Positions 1 to 9,167 of a DNA stretch of 64,000 bases are shown here, piece by piece (positions within the stretch are counted from its first letter, which is position 1; every line of letters begins with the position of its first letter). The stretch is from an uncultured Clostridia bacterium (GTDB taxonomy: Bacteria > Bacillota > Clostridia > UBA1381), in NCBI GenBank assembly GCA_934476075.1, contig CAKSNH010000004.1:71559-135558 (forward strand), read 5' to 3'. The notes beneath the pieces are model-generated. The model saw nothing but the letters and a program-made list of their open reading frames with translations. It searched no databases and was not told the DNA's origin. Position numbers and translations under genes: made by a program.

Positions 1-3000
1 CCGGCATAATCGTATGTGTAGTTTATAACAGAATTATTGTTATAAACAGACAAAAGCTTATTGTTATAATCATAGCTGTATGCAATATCTCCGTTATCTG
101 AAGTTTGTGAAATCATATTACCGTTTAAGTCATATGTATATGAAATATCTCCGGCTAAAAGCATACGGTTATTTGCATCATATGTATAATCTGTGACGTT
201 ACCGTTTTGTGTCATTTTAATTCTGTTACCTACCGCATCATACTCATATGTATTATCATTATAAACAGAGCCGTTAATTTCACTGACCTCTTTTGTAAGA
301 CGAAGCAATTTATCATAGCTGTATTTAATTTGTTTCTCACCATTTTCGTTTACTTCTGTAATAAAGCCATTTGCATCAAGAGTATAATTATATTCTGCTA
401 TCTGCTCACCTGTATTATTTACAGTTATCTGTTTTACTAAACGGTTTAAGCTGTTATACTCATAATTAGTATTAATACCATTTGGATACTCAACAGTTTT
501 TAAATTACCGACTGCATCGTATGAATATTTTGTAATATTTCCGTTATTATCAATAATTTCAGAGATACGATTTAAAATATCATACTTATATTCAGTAGTA
601 CCATACTGAGTTATCATTTTTTCGATATTACCGCCGTTGTCATATAAATATTCAACTGTTTCGCCATTAATATCAACTGTTTTAGTAATCTTTCCGTAAG
701 TGTTGTATTCAAATTGAGTCAATCCTTTTTTATCATTTACAGATATTAGATTACCATAATTATCATAAGTATATTCTTCCTTATCTCCGTCTGTATAAAT
801 TTTGGTACTTAATTGTCCAAGATCATCATACTTGTATTCTGTTTTATTTCCGCTGAAATCATAACTTTCAATCAATCTGCCATAATCATTATACACCATC
901 TTATTACTCATGCCAAGAGGCAATTTTGTTTCTGTCTGCAAACCATTTATATCATACCCATATGATGTAGTATTGCCGTTTGCATCTGTCATAGATAAAA
1001 GATTTGATTTATTGTCATATTGATATTCTGTTTGATTTTGCATAGCATCTATAACCTTTGTAAGATTACCCAATGCATCGTATTCATATTTTGTGATATT
1101 GCCATTGGCATCTGTATATGTTTTTTTGTTAAACATACTGTCATATTCCCAGCTTACAAATGTTCCGTCATCAAAAATCTGTTTAAACTGCATACCATTG
1201 GTGTCATATTCATATCTTACAGTATGATTTAACGCATCAGTCATTTTTATTTTATTACCCGCTTCATCATACTCATAGTATGTTATATTACCAAGTTCAT
1301 CTGTTACAGAGGTTGTATTACCTACTTCATCATAAGAATATTCTGTATCAGCCCCCAAAACATCTGTATGTTTTAAAATATTTCCTGTTGCATCATAAGT
1401 AAATTTTTCAACATTTCCGTTTGCATATTCCACACTAATTTTACGACCGAGTTTATCATATTCAGTAAGAGTTGTATTTCCATAAATATCTGTCTGTGAT
1501 GTTACATTATTCATTAAATCATATGAATAAGTTTCAAATGTACCATTAGAATATATTTTCTTTGAAAGACGATTATAATTATCATATTCCATTCGGGTTA
1601 TATTACCCTCCATATCTGTTTCAGAAATCTGATTTCCACAGTTATCATATTCATAATAAGTGGTCTGTCCCTGCATATCTATATGTTTTGTACATCTTCC
1701 ACAGCTGTCATATTCATATTCTGTTTTTGCCAGACATGTTCCATCAGGAGTAAATCTGCCTTCCATAATAGTATTTCCATTTTCATCATACTCATATTTT
1801 ATATCTACCCCTAAAGATGTCGAAACCTTTTCCAAATCACCTTTATCATTGTAAGATAACTCATAAGTTGTTCCGATTGGATCACTTTCTTTAATACATC
1901 TGCCGTATGAATCATATTCATATTTTATACAGTTATTATTTTTAGAGTATTCAGCCATCAGATTGCCCTTATCATCATAATCTGATTTTGCAGTGTAACC
2001 TCTTTTATCAGTTTCCGAAATAAGTAATCCAAGTTCATTATATTCATAATTGATTGTATTTCCTTTAGCATCTGTAACAGAGTTTTTTTCACCATTTTCA
2101 TTATATGTATATAATGTTTTATATCCTCTTTTATCTGTATAGGATATATTGTTTCCATCCTCATCATATTCATATATTTCTTCATTTCCATACGAGTCAA
2201 CTGTCTTTGTGACATTACCGTCTTCGTCATAGTAATACACAGTCTGATAACCCAGTCTGTTCTTTACAATTTCGCATTTTTCATCGGTATTGTGAGTATA
2301 TTCAATTCTGTTACCATCTGAATCAATAGTAGCTATAAGTCTGCCGTCATCATCATATTCATTTCTGCCGACACGAATTCCGTCTGCCGAGATAATATCT
2401 TTTAAATAATGATTTTCGTCATATGTAAAACGTATAACATTGTTTTCTCTGTCAGCAACAGCTACTAAATCACCGCAGTTATCATACCCGTATTTTACAC
2501 TGTTACCCATAGGGTCAATAATACTTGTAATACGATTTTCATTGTCACGTTCAAATACAATACTTCTTCCGTCAGAATGTATTATTCCATCTTTTTTGAA
2601 TGTCAATGTATTTCCGTTATTATCGATTATTTCTTCTACGCCACTGTCAGTATTAAGGATATATACAATACCTTCCTTTGTTGTAAGCTTAAATCTTACA
2701 GGATCATATATTTCCATACCCTCATCAAGGAATGTTATTTCATTCGCCGAATTATTAAAATATACATCCTGACTATCTAAAATTTCAAGCTTTGAAGTTA
2801 CTCCATTTCCAGGCTGAATTGTCAGTTCTGCATCCAAAATAGGCGTTACTGTTTTACTTGCAGGAGATGGTATAACATTAAATTCTTCTGTTTCCCCGTC
2901 AGGATAAGTTACAACTATTTTATGTGCATAGTCCTGATTAATTTTATACAGCGGTGTCAGTTCATCATTATCTGATGTCATATGCCAGCCTTCACCCAAA

Positions 3001-6000
3001 GGTGCAGTCTTTTCAATTTTAATACTGCTCATTGACATATTCCAGCCATAGCCAAAATCCCCATTTTCATTTCGGTTTCTGCTATCATATGTTCTTGTTA
3101 CTGTAATCGGCAGTGACACTACCGGAATAGTCATATCATCAAATGATATTGAAAAATTACCAAGCTTTAAATTACCCGATACAATACAAGCTACATTTGT
3201 GCTTAATTTACCGCCATTTTTCGCATACGCAGTAAGCATAATATCATACACACCGTTTTGCATAAGTGATGTATCCAACTTGGCAAGCTCTGCATTTTCC
3301 ACAACTGCTTTACCATTTGCAAACACTGTGTATTCATCATTTCCACAGCTTGCATATGAAAGCTCATAATATGCAAGGTCATTACCGCCGACACTGCCTA
3401 TAATTTCTATAATTTCTTTTTGCTCACTGCCATCTGTCGGTGATGTTATTTCTGCACTGATATCTGCACTTGCAGACTCTGATATAGCAAAGAACTTTAA
3501 TTTATTATAGCCTATATTTCCATTTGCATCGGTTGCCGTAGCACTAACATTATATGCACCTTCTTCATTTGGTGTAAAAATAAAGCTGTTATTTTCATCA
3601 AGCTCACATTCAGTATCATTAAGCTTTGCTGATACTAAATCAACGCCAACATTGTCTTCTGCTGAAATATATACTTCTACACTTTCATTCACAGGTACAT
3701 ATATAATATCCTCACCAACATAATTTGATGTTATATCAATAGTAGGCTTTACATAATCCTCATCACTATCAGGAATATCCGGGTTTGATGTTGTACTTTT
3801 TACAGTAATAGCTTTTTCGGCTGTAGTTGCATTGCCTGCTGCATCATAAACTTTTACAGTAATAGTTCCTGACTTTTCAGGCATTATTACAGCACTGTTT
3901 CCATCAAATTCAATAGGCTCTCCGTTATAATCAGCTTCTATTTTAGTCACAGCCACATTATCATTTGCAGTAAGACCTAAAACCACACTTTCACCCTTAT
4001 TTATTATTTCTTTATCAACCGTTAAGTTAACTTTAGGTGCTTGTGTATCAGCTTTGGCAGTTAATGTTTTTGTATATGTTCTTTCGTTTCCATTTATATC
4101 TGTAGCTGCAATCGTTATAATTACTTTTTCTTCTTTTTCAACAGGGAAGGTGTAACAATTATTTTCATCTAATGTTATTTCTTCATCATTCAATAACACT
4201 ATATAAGCTTTAACACCAACATTATCTGTTACAGAAATCTTAATTGTTGCCGTTTGCCCGATATACAGCGTTGATGCCGGTAAAACCGAACAGCTTATTG
4301 ACGGTGCTGTTGTATCTCCTGTTATTTTAATATCTCTTGTTTTAGTAGTAATATTACCCGATTTGTCTGTTGCGATTATTGTTACTGTATAAGTTCCGCT
4401 TTCCGCAGCTATAAATGTATACTTATTATTCTCATTAAATGTAATAGGCTCGCCATTTATATCAGCCTTAAAGTCTATAACCTCAACATTATCTGTCGCA
4501 TATGATGTTATTACTATCTCGTTGCCTATATATCCACTTGTCCTATTAGAAGTCAAATAAATATAAGGGTTTGACGTATCCTTCGAAACATTAAATGTTC
4601 TTGTAGCCTCCTTGCAATTCCCGGCTTTGTCATATGCAAGAGCTTTTATTGTTAATGCACCTGCATATGTTGTCATATATGAGAACTTACCGTTTTCATC
4701 TAATTCAAGTTTCAAATCGTCAATATAAGCTTCAAGCAATGTTACACCCACATTATCACTTGCTGTTATTTTTCCTGTAACACTTTTTCCGACTGTTGTG
4801 TTTCCTGAATATGAAATACTTATGGATGGTGTGGTTGTATCAGGATTTACCGTAACAGTCTTTGTTAATGTACCTTCATTCCCTTCAGCATCATATGCAT
4901 ATGCAGTCACCGTAACTGTACCGGGTTCTTCGCTTGTCATGGTGTATTTACCATTTTCATCAGGTATTAGTAATTTATCATCAGCATACACCTTTATCTC
5001 TGTAACACCGATATTATCTGTTGCAGTTACTGTAAATTGTCTGCTTGTTCCTGCGACAAAACTTGAAATATTATATATACTAAGCTTAGGCGGCGTCATA
5101 TCAGTTGTTACTTTCAGCACTTTTGATGTCGTACCCATATTACCCTCTGCATCATACACATTCAACGTAAATGTAACTTCGCCAAGTTCAGTAGTTTTAT
5201 AATAATATTTATTATTACTGTCCAATTCTGCTTTTTCACCATCTGCAAACAGTTCAATTCTGTCAACAGCAATATTGTCATAACCATATGCCGTCAAAGT
5301 AACAGTTTCTCCTACTGCCACAGTTGATGAACTTAATGACAAGCTTGCTGACGGCTTTATATAATCTGCAACAACCTCAATAGTTTTTGTTTTTGTTGTA
5401 GTATTGCCTGCTTCATCCGAAGCGGTTGCAATTACGGTATATGTACCAAGTTCTGTTGGTATAAAGGTATATTTATTACTTGAATCCATTGTTATTTCTT
5501 CATCATTAATCGTCACTTTATATGATTTTACACCAACATAGTCTGTTGCATATGAAGTTATTGTAACAGGTTTGGTTATAACCAATTTTGAATCTGACAC
5601 ATTTAATGTCACCGACGGACTTTTTGTATCTTCTCCGGTTGTACGATATGTTCCGCCGGCATAACTACTGTTTCCGTTTGTATCATAAACCCGTGCATTT
5701 ATCGTAAATGAACATACATTATATGGCTTATATATAAATTCATTATTCTCATCCAATTCTATATATTTATCATTTAATTTTACAGAATGCCATACTGTAC
5801 CACTTCCGCCCTTAGTTGCGATTTTTATTGTATTTTCTTTGTATGGTTCTACACCATTTTCAGGGAAAATTATATACGCAGATAAATCCTCATTAATTTC
5901 TGCTTCTATTTTTTCAAAGGTTTCATTCTCCTCTACTTCAACATTAATTGTTTTGCTTACCGATTTTTCACCATCTGATACAGTCAATGTCAGAGGATAT

Positions 6001-8345
6001 GTTCCTACATTTTCAAATATAGCGCCTGTTGCAAATGAGGATTCATTTAATATCTGAACATCTGCACTCTCTGTTGTCCATAGATAGTTTATATTTCCGT
6101 TCAGCAAATTGTCATCACTAACAGTTGTTACTATTTTAGTATACTTATTTACTTTTGTTTTTATTGTATCTTCAGACAATATAACAGGAGCATTATTCTC
6201 TAAAACAGGATTATCACAACCCTCACTGATAATGGTAATATCTTCAAGAACAGGAGTTTTTCCATCAGATGATGCTTTTAATTCAACATCTAACCTTATA
6301 TATCTGCCTGTAATATCTGTCAGAGCAGAATTATTAATTACTTTCTGTGCATCTGTAAAGTTTTCTCCATCATCACTTGTTGAAATATAGACGTCAATCA
6401 GACTGTCATTTACAAGACTTCCGTTCCAATACACACTTTTCCAGTTAATATCAGTTTTCTCACCATCAAATATCACCGACCATGTACCATTTTCCGCAAC
6501 ATTACTTACCGGAAGTACAGCATCATCTATATATATAAGTAATGGATTTCCGTCTTTATCATAAAACAGTAAATATGTATCTGTAAAAATATCAACCCAT
6601 GCTTTATCTTCACCGTTTATATTTACAGAAATACTGATTGTATTGTCTTCGTCTATAAGTATTTTATCATAATCCCAACTAATTGTTTTTGTTCCATCAT
6701 CATTTTCTTCAATCTCAGACGGTTCAGGACTAACTGAATTCAAATCAACATTTTTAGCAAGCCTCGTCTGCAATTTCACCTGTCTGCCTGCAACATTAAA
6801 TACTTCTGTTGTCATACCAAGCAATAAATCATTGATGTCCTGACCATCAGAACTATATTTGTATATTCCCTTACTTTCTATAGCTATATTTTCTAATTGC
6901 TCTCTATTAACACCACTGCCAATACCTATAGAAAATATTTGAATCCCATAATTTCCTGCTTCTTTTGCACATTTAACTGCAATATCATCTCCATCCTGTC
7001 CATCAGACAACAAAAAGATAGCTTTTCGTCTATTATTTTCTTCAAATAAAGTTAATGCTTCTTTAATTCCACTACCTATTGATGTTCCTCCGCCTGCTTT
7101 AGGATAGTTATCAATAATATCAGTTAAAATATCTTTATCACTTTCCAATTGTGAATGAACCGTTGCTGTTGAATGGAATGTAACAAGTCCACATCTGTCA
7201 CCGTTCTTCATTGATGCAATTACATTTCTTATAGCATCAATAGAATTTTCATATCTGTCATAATCATTCATACTACCCGATTCATCTAATACAACAACGA
7301 TATCAACGGCATTTTCTTCCTGTTGCAGCTCACCAATGCCTGATAAACCATATTCAAATTTTATGTTATTGTTTTTATTGGATAATATATCCTTATCATA
7401 TTTTTGTGTAAACTGTATTCCTATTCCATTTCTGTCAGTTCGAGAATATTGTTTTTCAAATGATGAGCAGTCTACATTCTCAATGCTTGACAAGCTTAAT
7501 TTATCACCTATACCTTCTGCATTATTATATTTACCCAAATCAAAATCATCTGTTGAAGTATATGTCCGGATTATTGGTTTCTCATCAGTTACCCAATCCC
7601 AATCACCGTCATTACCGTTTATATTAAACTGACTTCCGCTGAATACTATATTATCTGCTATTATTCTGCCATTCAAATTAAGTGTAGAAACATTAAATTG
7701 CACTTTGCCATTAGGAGCATATAAAATACCATTAATCGTTATAGACGAACCGTTAATAATTATATCTCCATTCTCACTATATAACACACTATAATAATCA
7801 TCACCTGTATCTAACCATGATACGTTGTATGTGATAGAATCTTTAGCTATAACATAACCTTCGCCGCTAAATTGTGTTCCATTAAACGAAATCTCCCCAT
7901 CTGATATAATCGGTTCAGATAAATTTATTTCATTTGCATTAAAACTTTTATCTGTACAATATGTTTCACTCGAAGTTACAGCTTTTTCTTTTATAGTATC
8001 TCCGAGCTGCGGCATTTCAATTTTGGATACATTTTCATCACGCTCAGTGATATTCATTTTCCAACCATTAGTTGTTATTTTACCGACACTGCTACACTTT
8101 CCGTAAAAATAAAGCTCCGAGCCGTTAAACACAAAATCTTTACCTGTATACATATCACCAAATATCACAGACTTCCAACAACTCATATTTATGTCTTTAC
8201 TTTCATTCGCTGAAAATATAGAATATTGTTTCCACGCTTCATTATTTGTATTTGTTGTTTCTGCCAATACAAGTCCCGGGCAAATATTCATAATTATTGT
8301 AATCAATAATATTATAGATATTGCTTCTTTTAGTTTTTTTCTCAT
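1..8345 (-). CDS. Giant secreted vWA / Ig-like / RHS (YD-repeat) protein, partial (3' end outside window)
   Basis: One open frame runs from an ATG at 8345 to the left edge without a stop, giving at least 2,781 codons; the C-terminus is not visible. The start at 8345 is preferred over the in-frame ATG at 8354 because an AGGTGG ribosome site lies at a normal distance. Approximate order: signal peptide (1-27, MRKKLKEA then a hydrophobic run); a beta-rich region with NG-containing repeats (40-280); a von Willebrand A domain (345-515) with MIDAS motif DESGS at 354-358; a discoidin-like stretch (620-705); a PKD-like segment (715-805); about eight Ig-like repeats with recurring TDNVGV-type motifs (900-1615); an RHS entry segment (1725-1770, VTRTYDSRNR); then YD repeats to the edge. 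Such proteins are known as adhesins or polymorphic-toxin carriers; which applies depends on the missing C-terminus. No anchor is visible. The gene sits behind a c-di-GMP riboswitch. Confidence 0.92.
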   Translation of the reverse strand, partial: MRKKLKEAISIILLITIIMNICPGLVLAETTNTNNEAWKQYSIFSANESKDINMSCWKSVIFGDMYTGKDFVFNGSELYFYGKCSSVGKITTNGWKMNITERDENVSKIEMPQLGDTIKEKAVTSSETYCTDKSFNANEINLSEPIISDGEISFNGTQFSGEGYVIAKDSITYNVSWLDTGDDYYSVLYSENGDIIINGSSITINGILYAPNGKVQFNVSTLNLNGRIIADNIVFSGSQFNINGNDGDWDWVTDEKPIIRTYTSTDDFDLGKYNNAEGIGDKLSLSSIENVDCSSFEKQYSRTDRNGIGIQFTQKYDKDILSNKNNNIKFEYGLSGIGELQQEENAVDIVVVLDESGSMNDYDRYENSIDAIRNVIASMKNGDRCGLVTFHSTATVHSQLESDKDILTDIIDNYPKAGGGTSIGSGIKEALTLFEENNRRKAIFLLSDGQDGDDIAVKCAKEAGNYGIQIFSIGIGSGVNREQLENIAIESKGIYKYSSDGQDINDLLLGMTTEVFNVAGRQVKLQTRLAKNVDLNSVSPEPSEIEENDDGTKTISWDYDKILIDEDNTISISVNINGEDKAWVDIFTDTYLLFYDKDGNPLLIYIDDAVLPVSNVAENGTWSVIFDGEKTDINWKSVYWNGSLVNDSLIDVYISTSDDGENFTDAQKVINNSALTDITGRYIRLDVELKASSDGKTPVLEDITIISEGCDNPVLENNAPVILSEDTIKTKVNKYTKIVTTVSDDNLLNGNINYLWTTESADVQILNESSFATGAIFENVGTYPLTLTVSDGEKSVSKTINVEVEENETFEKIEAEINEDLSAYIIFPENGVEPYKENTIKIATKGGSGTVWHSVKLNDKYIELDENNEFIYKPYNVCSFTINARVYDTNGNSSYAGGTYRTTGEDTKSPSVTLNVSDSKLVITKPVTITSYATDYVGVKSYKVTINDEEITMDSSNKYTFIPTELGTYTVIATASDEAGNTTTKTKTIEVVADYIKPSASLSLSSSTVAVGETVTLTAYGYDNIAVDRIELFADGEKAELDSNNKYYYKTTELGEVTFTLNVYDAEGNMGTTSKVLKVTTDMTPPKLSIYNISSFVAGTSRQFTVTATDNIGVTEIKVYADDKLLIPDENGKYTMTSEEPGTVTVTAYAYDAEGNEGTLTKTVTVNPDTTTPSISISYSGNTTVGKSVTGKITASDNVGVTLLEAYIDDLKLELDENGKFSYMTTYAGALTIKALAYDKAGNCKEATRTFNVSKDTSNPYIYLTSNRTSGYIGNEIVITSYATDNVEVIDFKADINGEPITFNENNKYTFIAAESGTYTVTIIATDKSGNITTKTRDIKITGDTTAPSISCSVLPASTLYIGQTATIKISVTDNVGVKAYIVLLNDEEITLDENNCYTFPVEKEEKVIITIAATDINGNERTYTKTLTAKADTQAPKVNLTVDKEIINKGESVVLGLTANDNVAVTKIEADYNGEPIEFDGNSAVIMPEKSGTITVKVYDAAGNATTAEKAITVKSTTSNPDIPDSDEDYVKPTIDITSNYVGEDIIYVPVNESVEVYISAEDNVGVDLVSAKLNDTECELDENNSFIFTPNEEGAYNVSATATDANGNIGYNKLKFFAISESASADISAEITSPTDGSEQKEIIEIIGSVGGNDLAYYELSYASCGNDEYTVFANGKAVVENAELAKLDTSLMQNGVYDIMLTAYAKNGGKLSTNVACIVSGNLKLGNFSISFDDMTIPVVSLPITVTRTYDSRNRNENGDFGYGWNMSMSSIKIEKTAPLGEGWHMTSDNDELTPLYKINQDYAHKIVVTYPDGETEEFNVIPSPASKTVTPILDAELTIQPGNGVTSKLEILDSQDVYFNNSANEITFLDEGMEIYDPVRFKLTTKEGIVYILNTDSGVEEIIDNNGNTLTFKKDGIIHSDGRSIVFERDNENRITSIIDPMGNSVKYGYDNCGDLVAVADRENNVIRFTYDENHYLKDIISADGIRVGRNEYDDDGRLIATIDSDGNRIEYTHNTDEKCEIVKNRLGYQTVYYYDEDGNVTKTVDSYGNEEIYEYDEDGNNISYTDKRGYKTLYTYNENGEKNSVTDAKGNTINYEYNELGLLISETDKRGYTAKSDYDDKGNLMAEYSKNNNCIKYEYDSYGRCIKESDPIGTTYELSYNDKGDLEKVSTSLGVDIKYEYDENGNTIMEGRFTPDGTCLAKTEYEYDSCGRCTKHIDMQGQTTYYEYDNCGNQISETDMEGNITRMEYDNYNRLSKKIYSNGTFETYSYDLMNNVTSQTDIYGNTTLTEYDKLGRKISVEYANGNVEKFTYDATGNILKHTDVLGADTEYSYDEVGNTTSVTDELGNITYYEYDEAGNKIKMTDALNHTVRYEYDTNGMQFKQIFDDGTFVSWEYDSMFNKKTYTDANGNITKYEYDALGNLTKVIDAMQNQTEYQYDNKSNLLSMTDANGNTTSYGYDINGLQTETKLPLGMSNKMVYNDYGRLIESYDFSGNKTEYKYDDLGQLSTKIYTDGDKEEYTYDNYGNLISVNDKKGLTQFEYNTYGKITKTVDINGETVEYLYDNGGNIEKMITQYGTTEYKYDILNRISEIIDNNGNITKYSYDAVGNLKTVEYPNGINTNYEYNSLNRLVKQITVNNTGEQIAEYNYTLDANGFITEVNENGEKQIKYSYDKLLRLTKEVSEINGSVYNDNTYEYDAVGNRIKMTQNGNVTDYTYDANNRMLLAGDISYTYDLNGNMISQTSDNGDIAYSYDYNNKLLSVYNNNSVINYTYDYA

Positions 8346-8370
8346 AAATCCCATCCACCTTCTCTTAAAA

Positions 8371-8399
8371 ATAAAAAATCCACACATTAATATAATGTG
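8371..8399 (-). terminator. Expression-platform terminator of the c-di-GMP riboswitch
   Basis: On the minus strand, directly after the aptamer, CACATTA and TAATGTG (8393-8399 and 8383-8389) form a 7-bp stem with a 3-nt loop, followed by a T-rich tract (GGATTTTTTATTTTT). It lies between the aptamer and the start codon at 8345, where a transcription-control hairpin would be expected. Whether c-di-GMP promotes or prevents it cannot be read with certainty. Confidence 0.75.
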
Positions 8400-8476
8400 C
8401 GGTCATGCAACCAATAGCTTTACACCTTAGGTCATAAACTTTGCGTCCTTATTTTTCAATAAGTTTGCCCTATTCT
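8396..8476 (-). ncRNA. Cyclic di-GMP-I (GEMM-I) riboswitch
   Basis: Read on the minus strand, the leader shows the GEMM-I hallmarks in order: GGGCAAAC, a stem CUUAUU/AAUAAG closed by a GAAA tetraloop, then GGACGCAAAG, then CCUAAGG (half of the tetraloop receptor), and a second arm ending GGUUGCAUGACCGC. These match the conserved core of the Vc2-type c-di-GMP-I aptamer, including the tetraloop-receptor pair. It lies about 30 nt downstream of the predicted start of transcription and is followed by an intrinsic terminator, so it likely tunes transcription of the giant RHS gene to c-di-GMP level. Recognition is by motif only; a covariance-model search was not run. Confidence 0.9.
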
Positions 8477-8512
8477 TTTGTTCTATTCCTCCTCACCATC
8501 CTTATGTATAAC

Positions 8513-8541
8513 ATTATATATTACAAGCCTTATTTTGTCAA
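8513..8541 (-). promoter_or_regulatory. Consensus sigma-A promoter of the riboswitch-RHS transcript
   Basis: Minus strand: TTGACA (8536-8541), a 17-nt spacer, and TATAAT (8513-8518), a perfect match to the housekeeping consensus. Expected transcription start is near 8506, giving a leader of about 160 nt that contains the whole riboswitch. Confidence 0.85.
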
Positions 8542-9076
8542 GATTAGCATAATTTAATTTTGGATATTAAATAATTAAATCATTTAGTCTTTTAATTTGT
8601 TCTGTTTCAGCATGGCAAACTGTACAAAAAAACATAATATCTGTAAAATATTCACAATAACACTTTAGACGAATATTTTTTCATTATATATACAATAATT
8701 TCTCTACTGCATCCTTACATCATTAAATTGTATCACCCTACAGATAACAGGAATGTCAGACAACAATATCTATCCGTTATATACCAATATAGCTTGTAAT
8801 ATTTTTAAATTTAATATTATGGTCTATACATTTTAACGATTAACTTTTCTTCAATACAGATTGGGTGCATTTTCACTTTATCACACACTGCAACATTACA
8901 TCAATATAATTTTACCTATATTATATTAATAACTATCATAAAAGAGGCTTGAAATCAAGCCTTTTCTTCTACACCCATAACCTCAAATTGTATCACCTTG
9001 CAAATACTTAAATCTAGTTGTGCTATGAAATTGATACAATTTGAACTTTTCGCCCCATGTAAAACATTCTCTCATA
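8542..9076. other. Intergenic region without a gene
   Basis: No credible coding frame. It is strongly AT-rich and holds a hairpin at 8944-8961 (AGGCTTG / CAAGCCT, 4-nt loop, with T-rich flanks, possibly a weak terminator) and three copies of an 11-13 bp motif described separately. It separates the GLUG gene cassette from the RHS promoter. Confidence 0.6.
8725..9044. repeat. Three copies of a short motif AAATTGTATCA
   Basis: AAATTGTATCACC occurs directly at 8725-8737 and 8985-8997. The inverse, TGATACAATTTGA, occurs at 9032-9044 and pairs exactly with TCAAATTGTATCA at 8983-8995. The flanks of the two direct copies also match partly (T and CA at matching offsets after the core). This could be operator sites, the ends of a small decayed element, or spent recombination sites; the sequence does not decide. 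Confidence 0.5.
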
Positions 9077-9102
9077 TAACACATCTATTGTACTCCTACA
9101 AA
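9077..9102 (-). repeat. Left copy of the 26-bp inverted repeat flanking the GLUG gene
   Basis: The reverse complement of 9077-9102 equals 15816-15841 at 25 of 26 positions; the single difference is the tenth base (G here, T in the right copy). It lies 66 bp beyond the stop of the GLUG gene, outside its terminator. Together the pair encloses 6,713 bp holding exactly one gene with its promoter and terminator. Confidence 0.85.
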
Positions 9103-9118
9103 AGTTTATTAACAAAAT

Positions 9119-9158
9119 AAAAGCACCCCGGCATGGAATTCTCCGCACCGAGGTGTTT
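9119..9158 (-). terminator. Intrinsic terminator of the GLUG-repeat gene
   Basis: On the minus strand CACCTCGG (9149-9156) pairs with CCGGGGTG (9125-9132), an 8-bp stem with one G-T pair, followed by CTTTTATTTTG. It begins about 12 nt after the stop codon at 9168. Confidence 0.75.
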
Positions 9159-9167
9159 TTCAATAAA

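Noticed and set aside
1..2540. Regular repeat pattern (TCATA-rich) suggesting satellite DNA
   Set aside because: It is explained by translated YD repeats (EYDxxGN) of the RHS protein.
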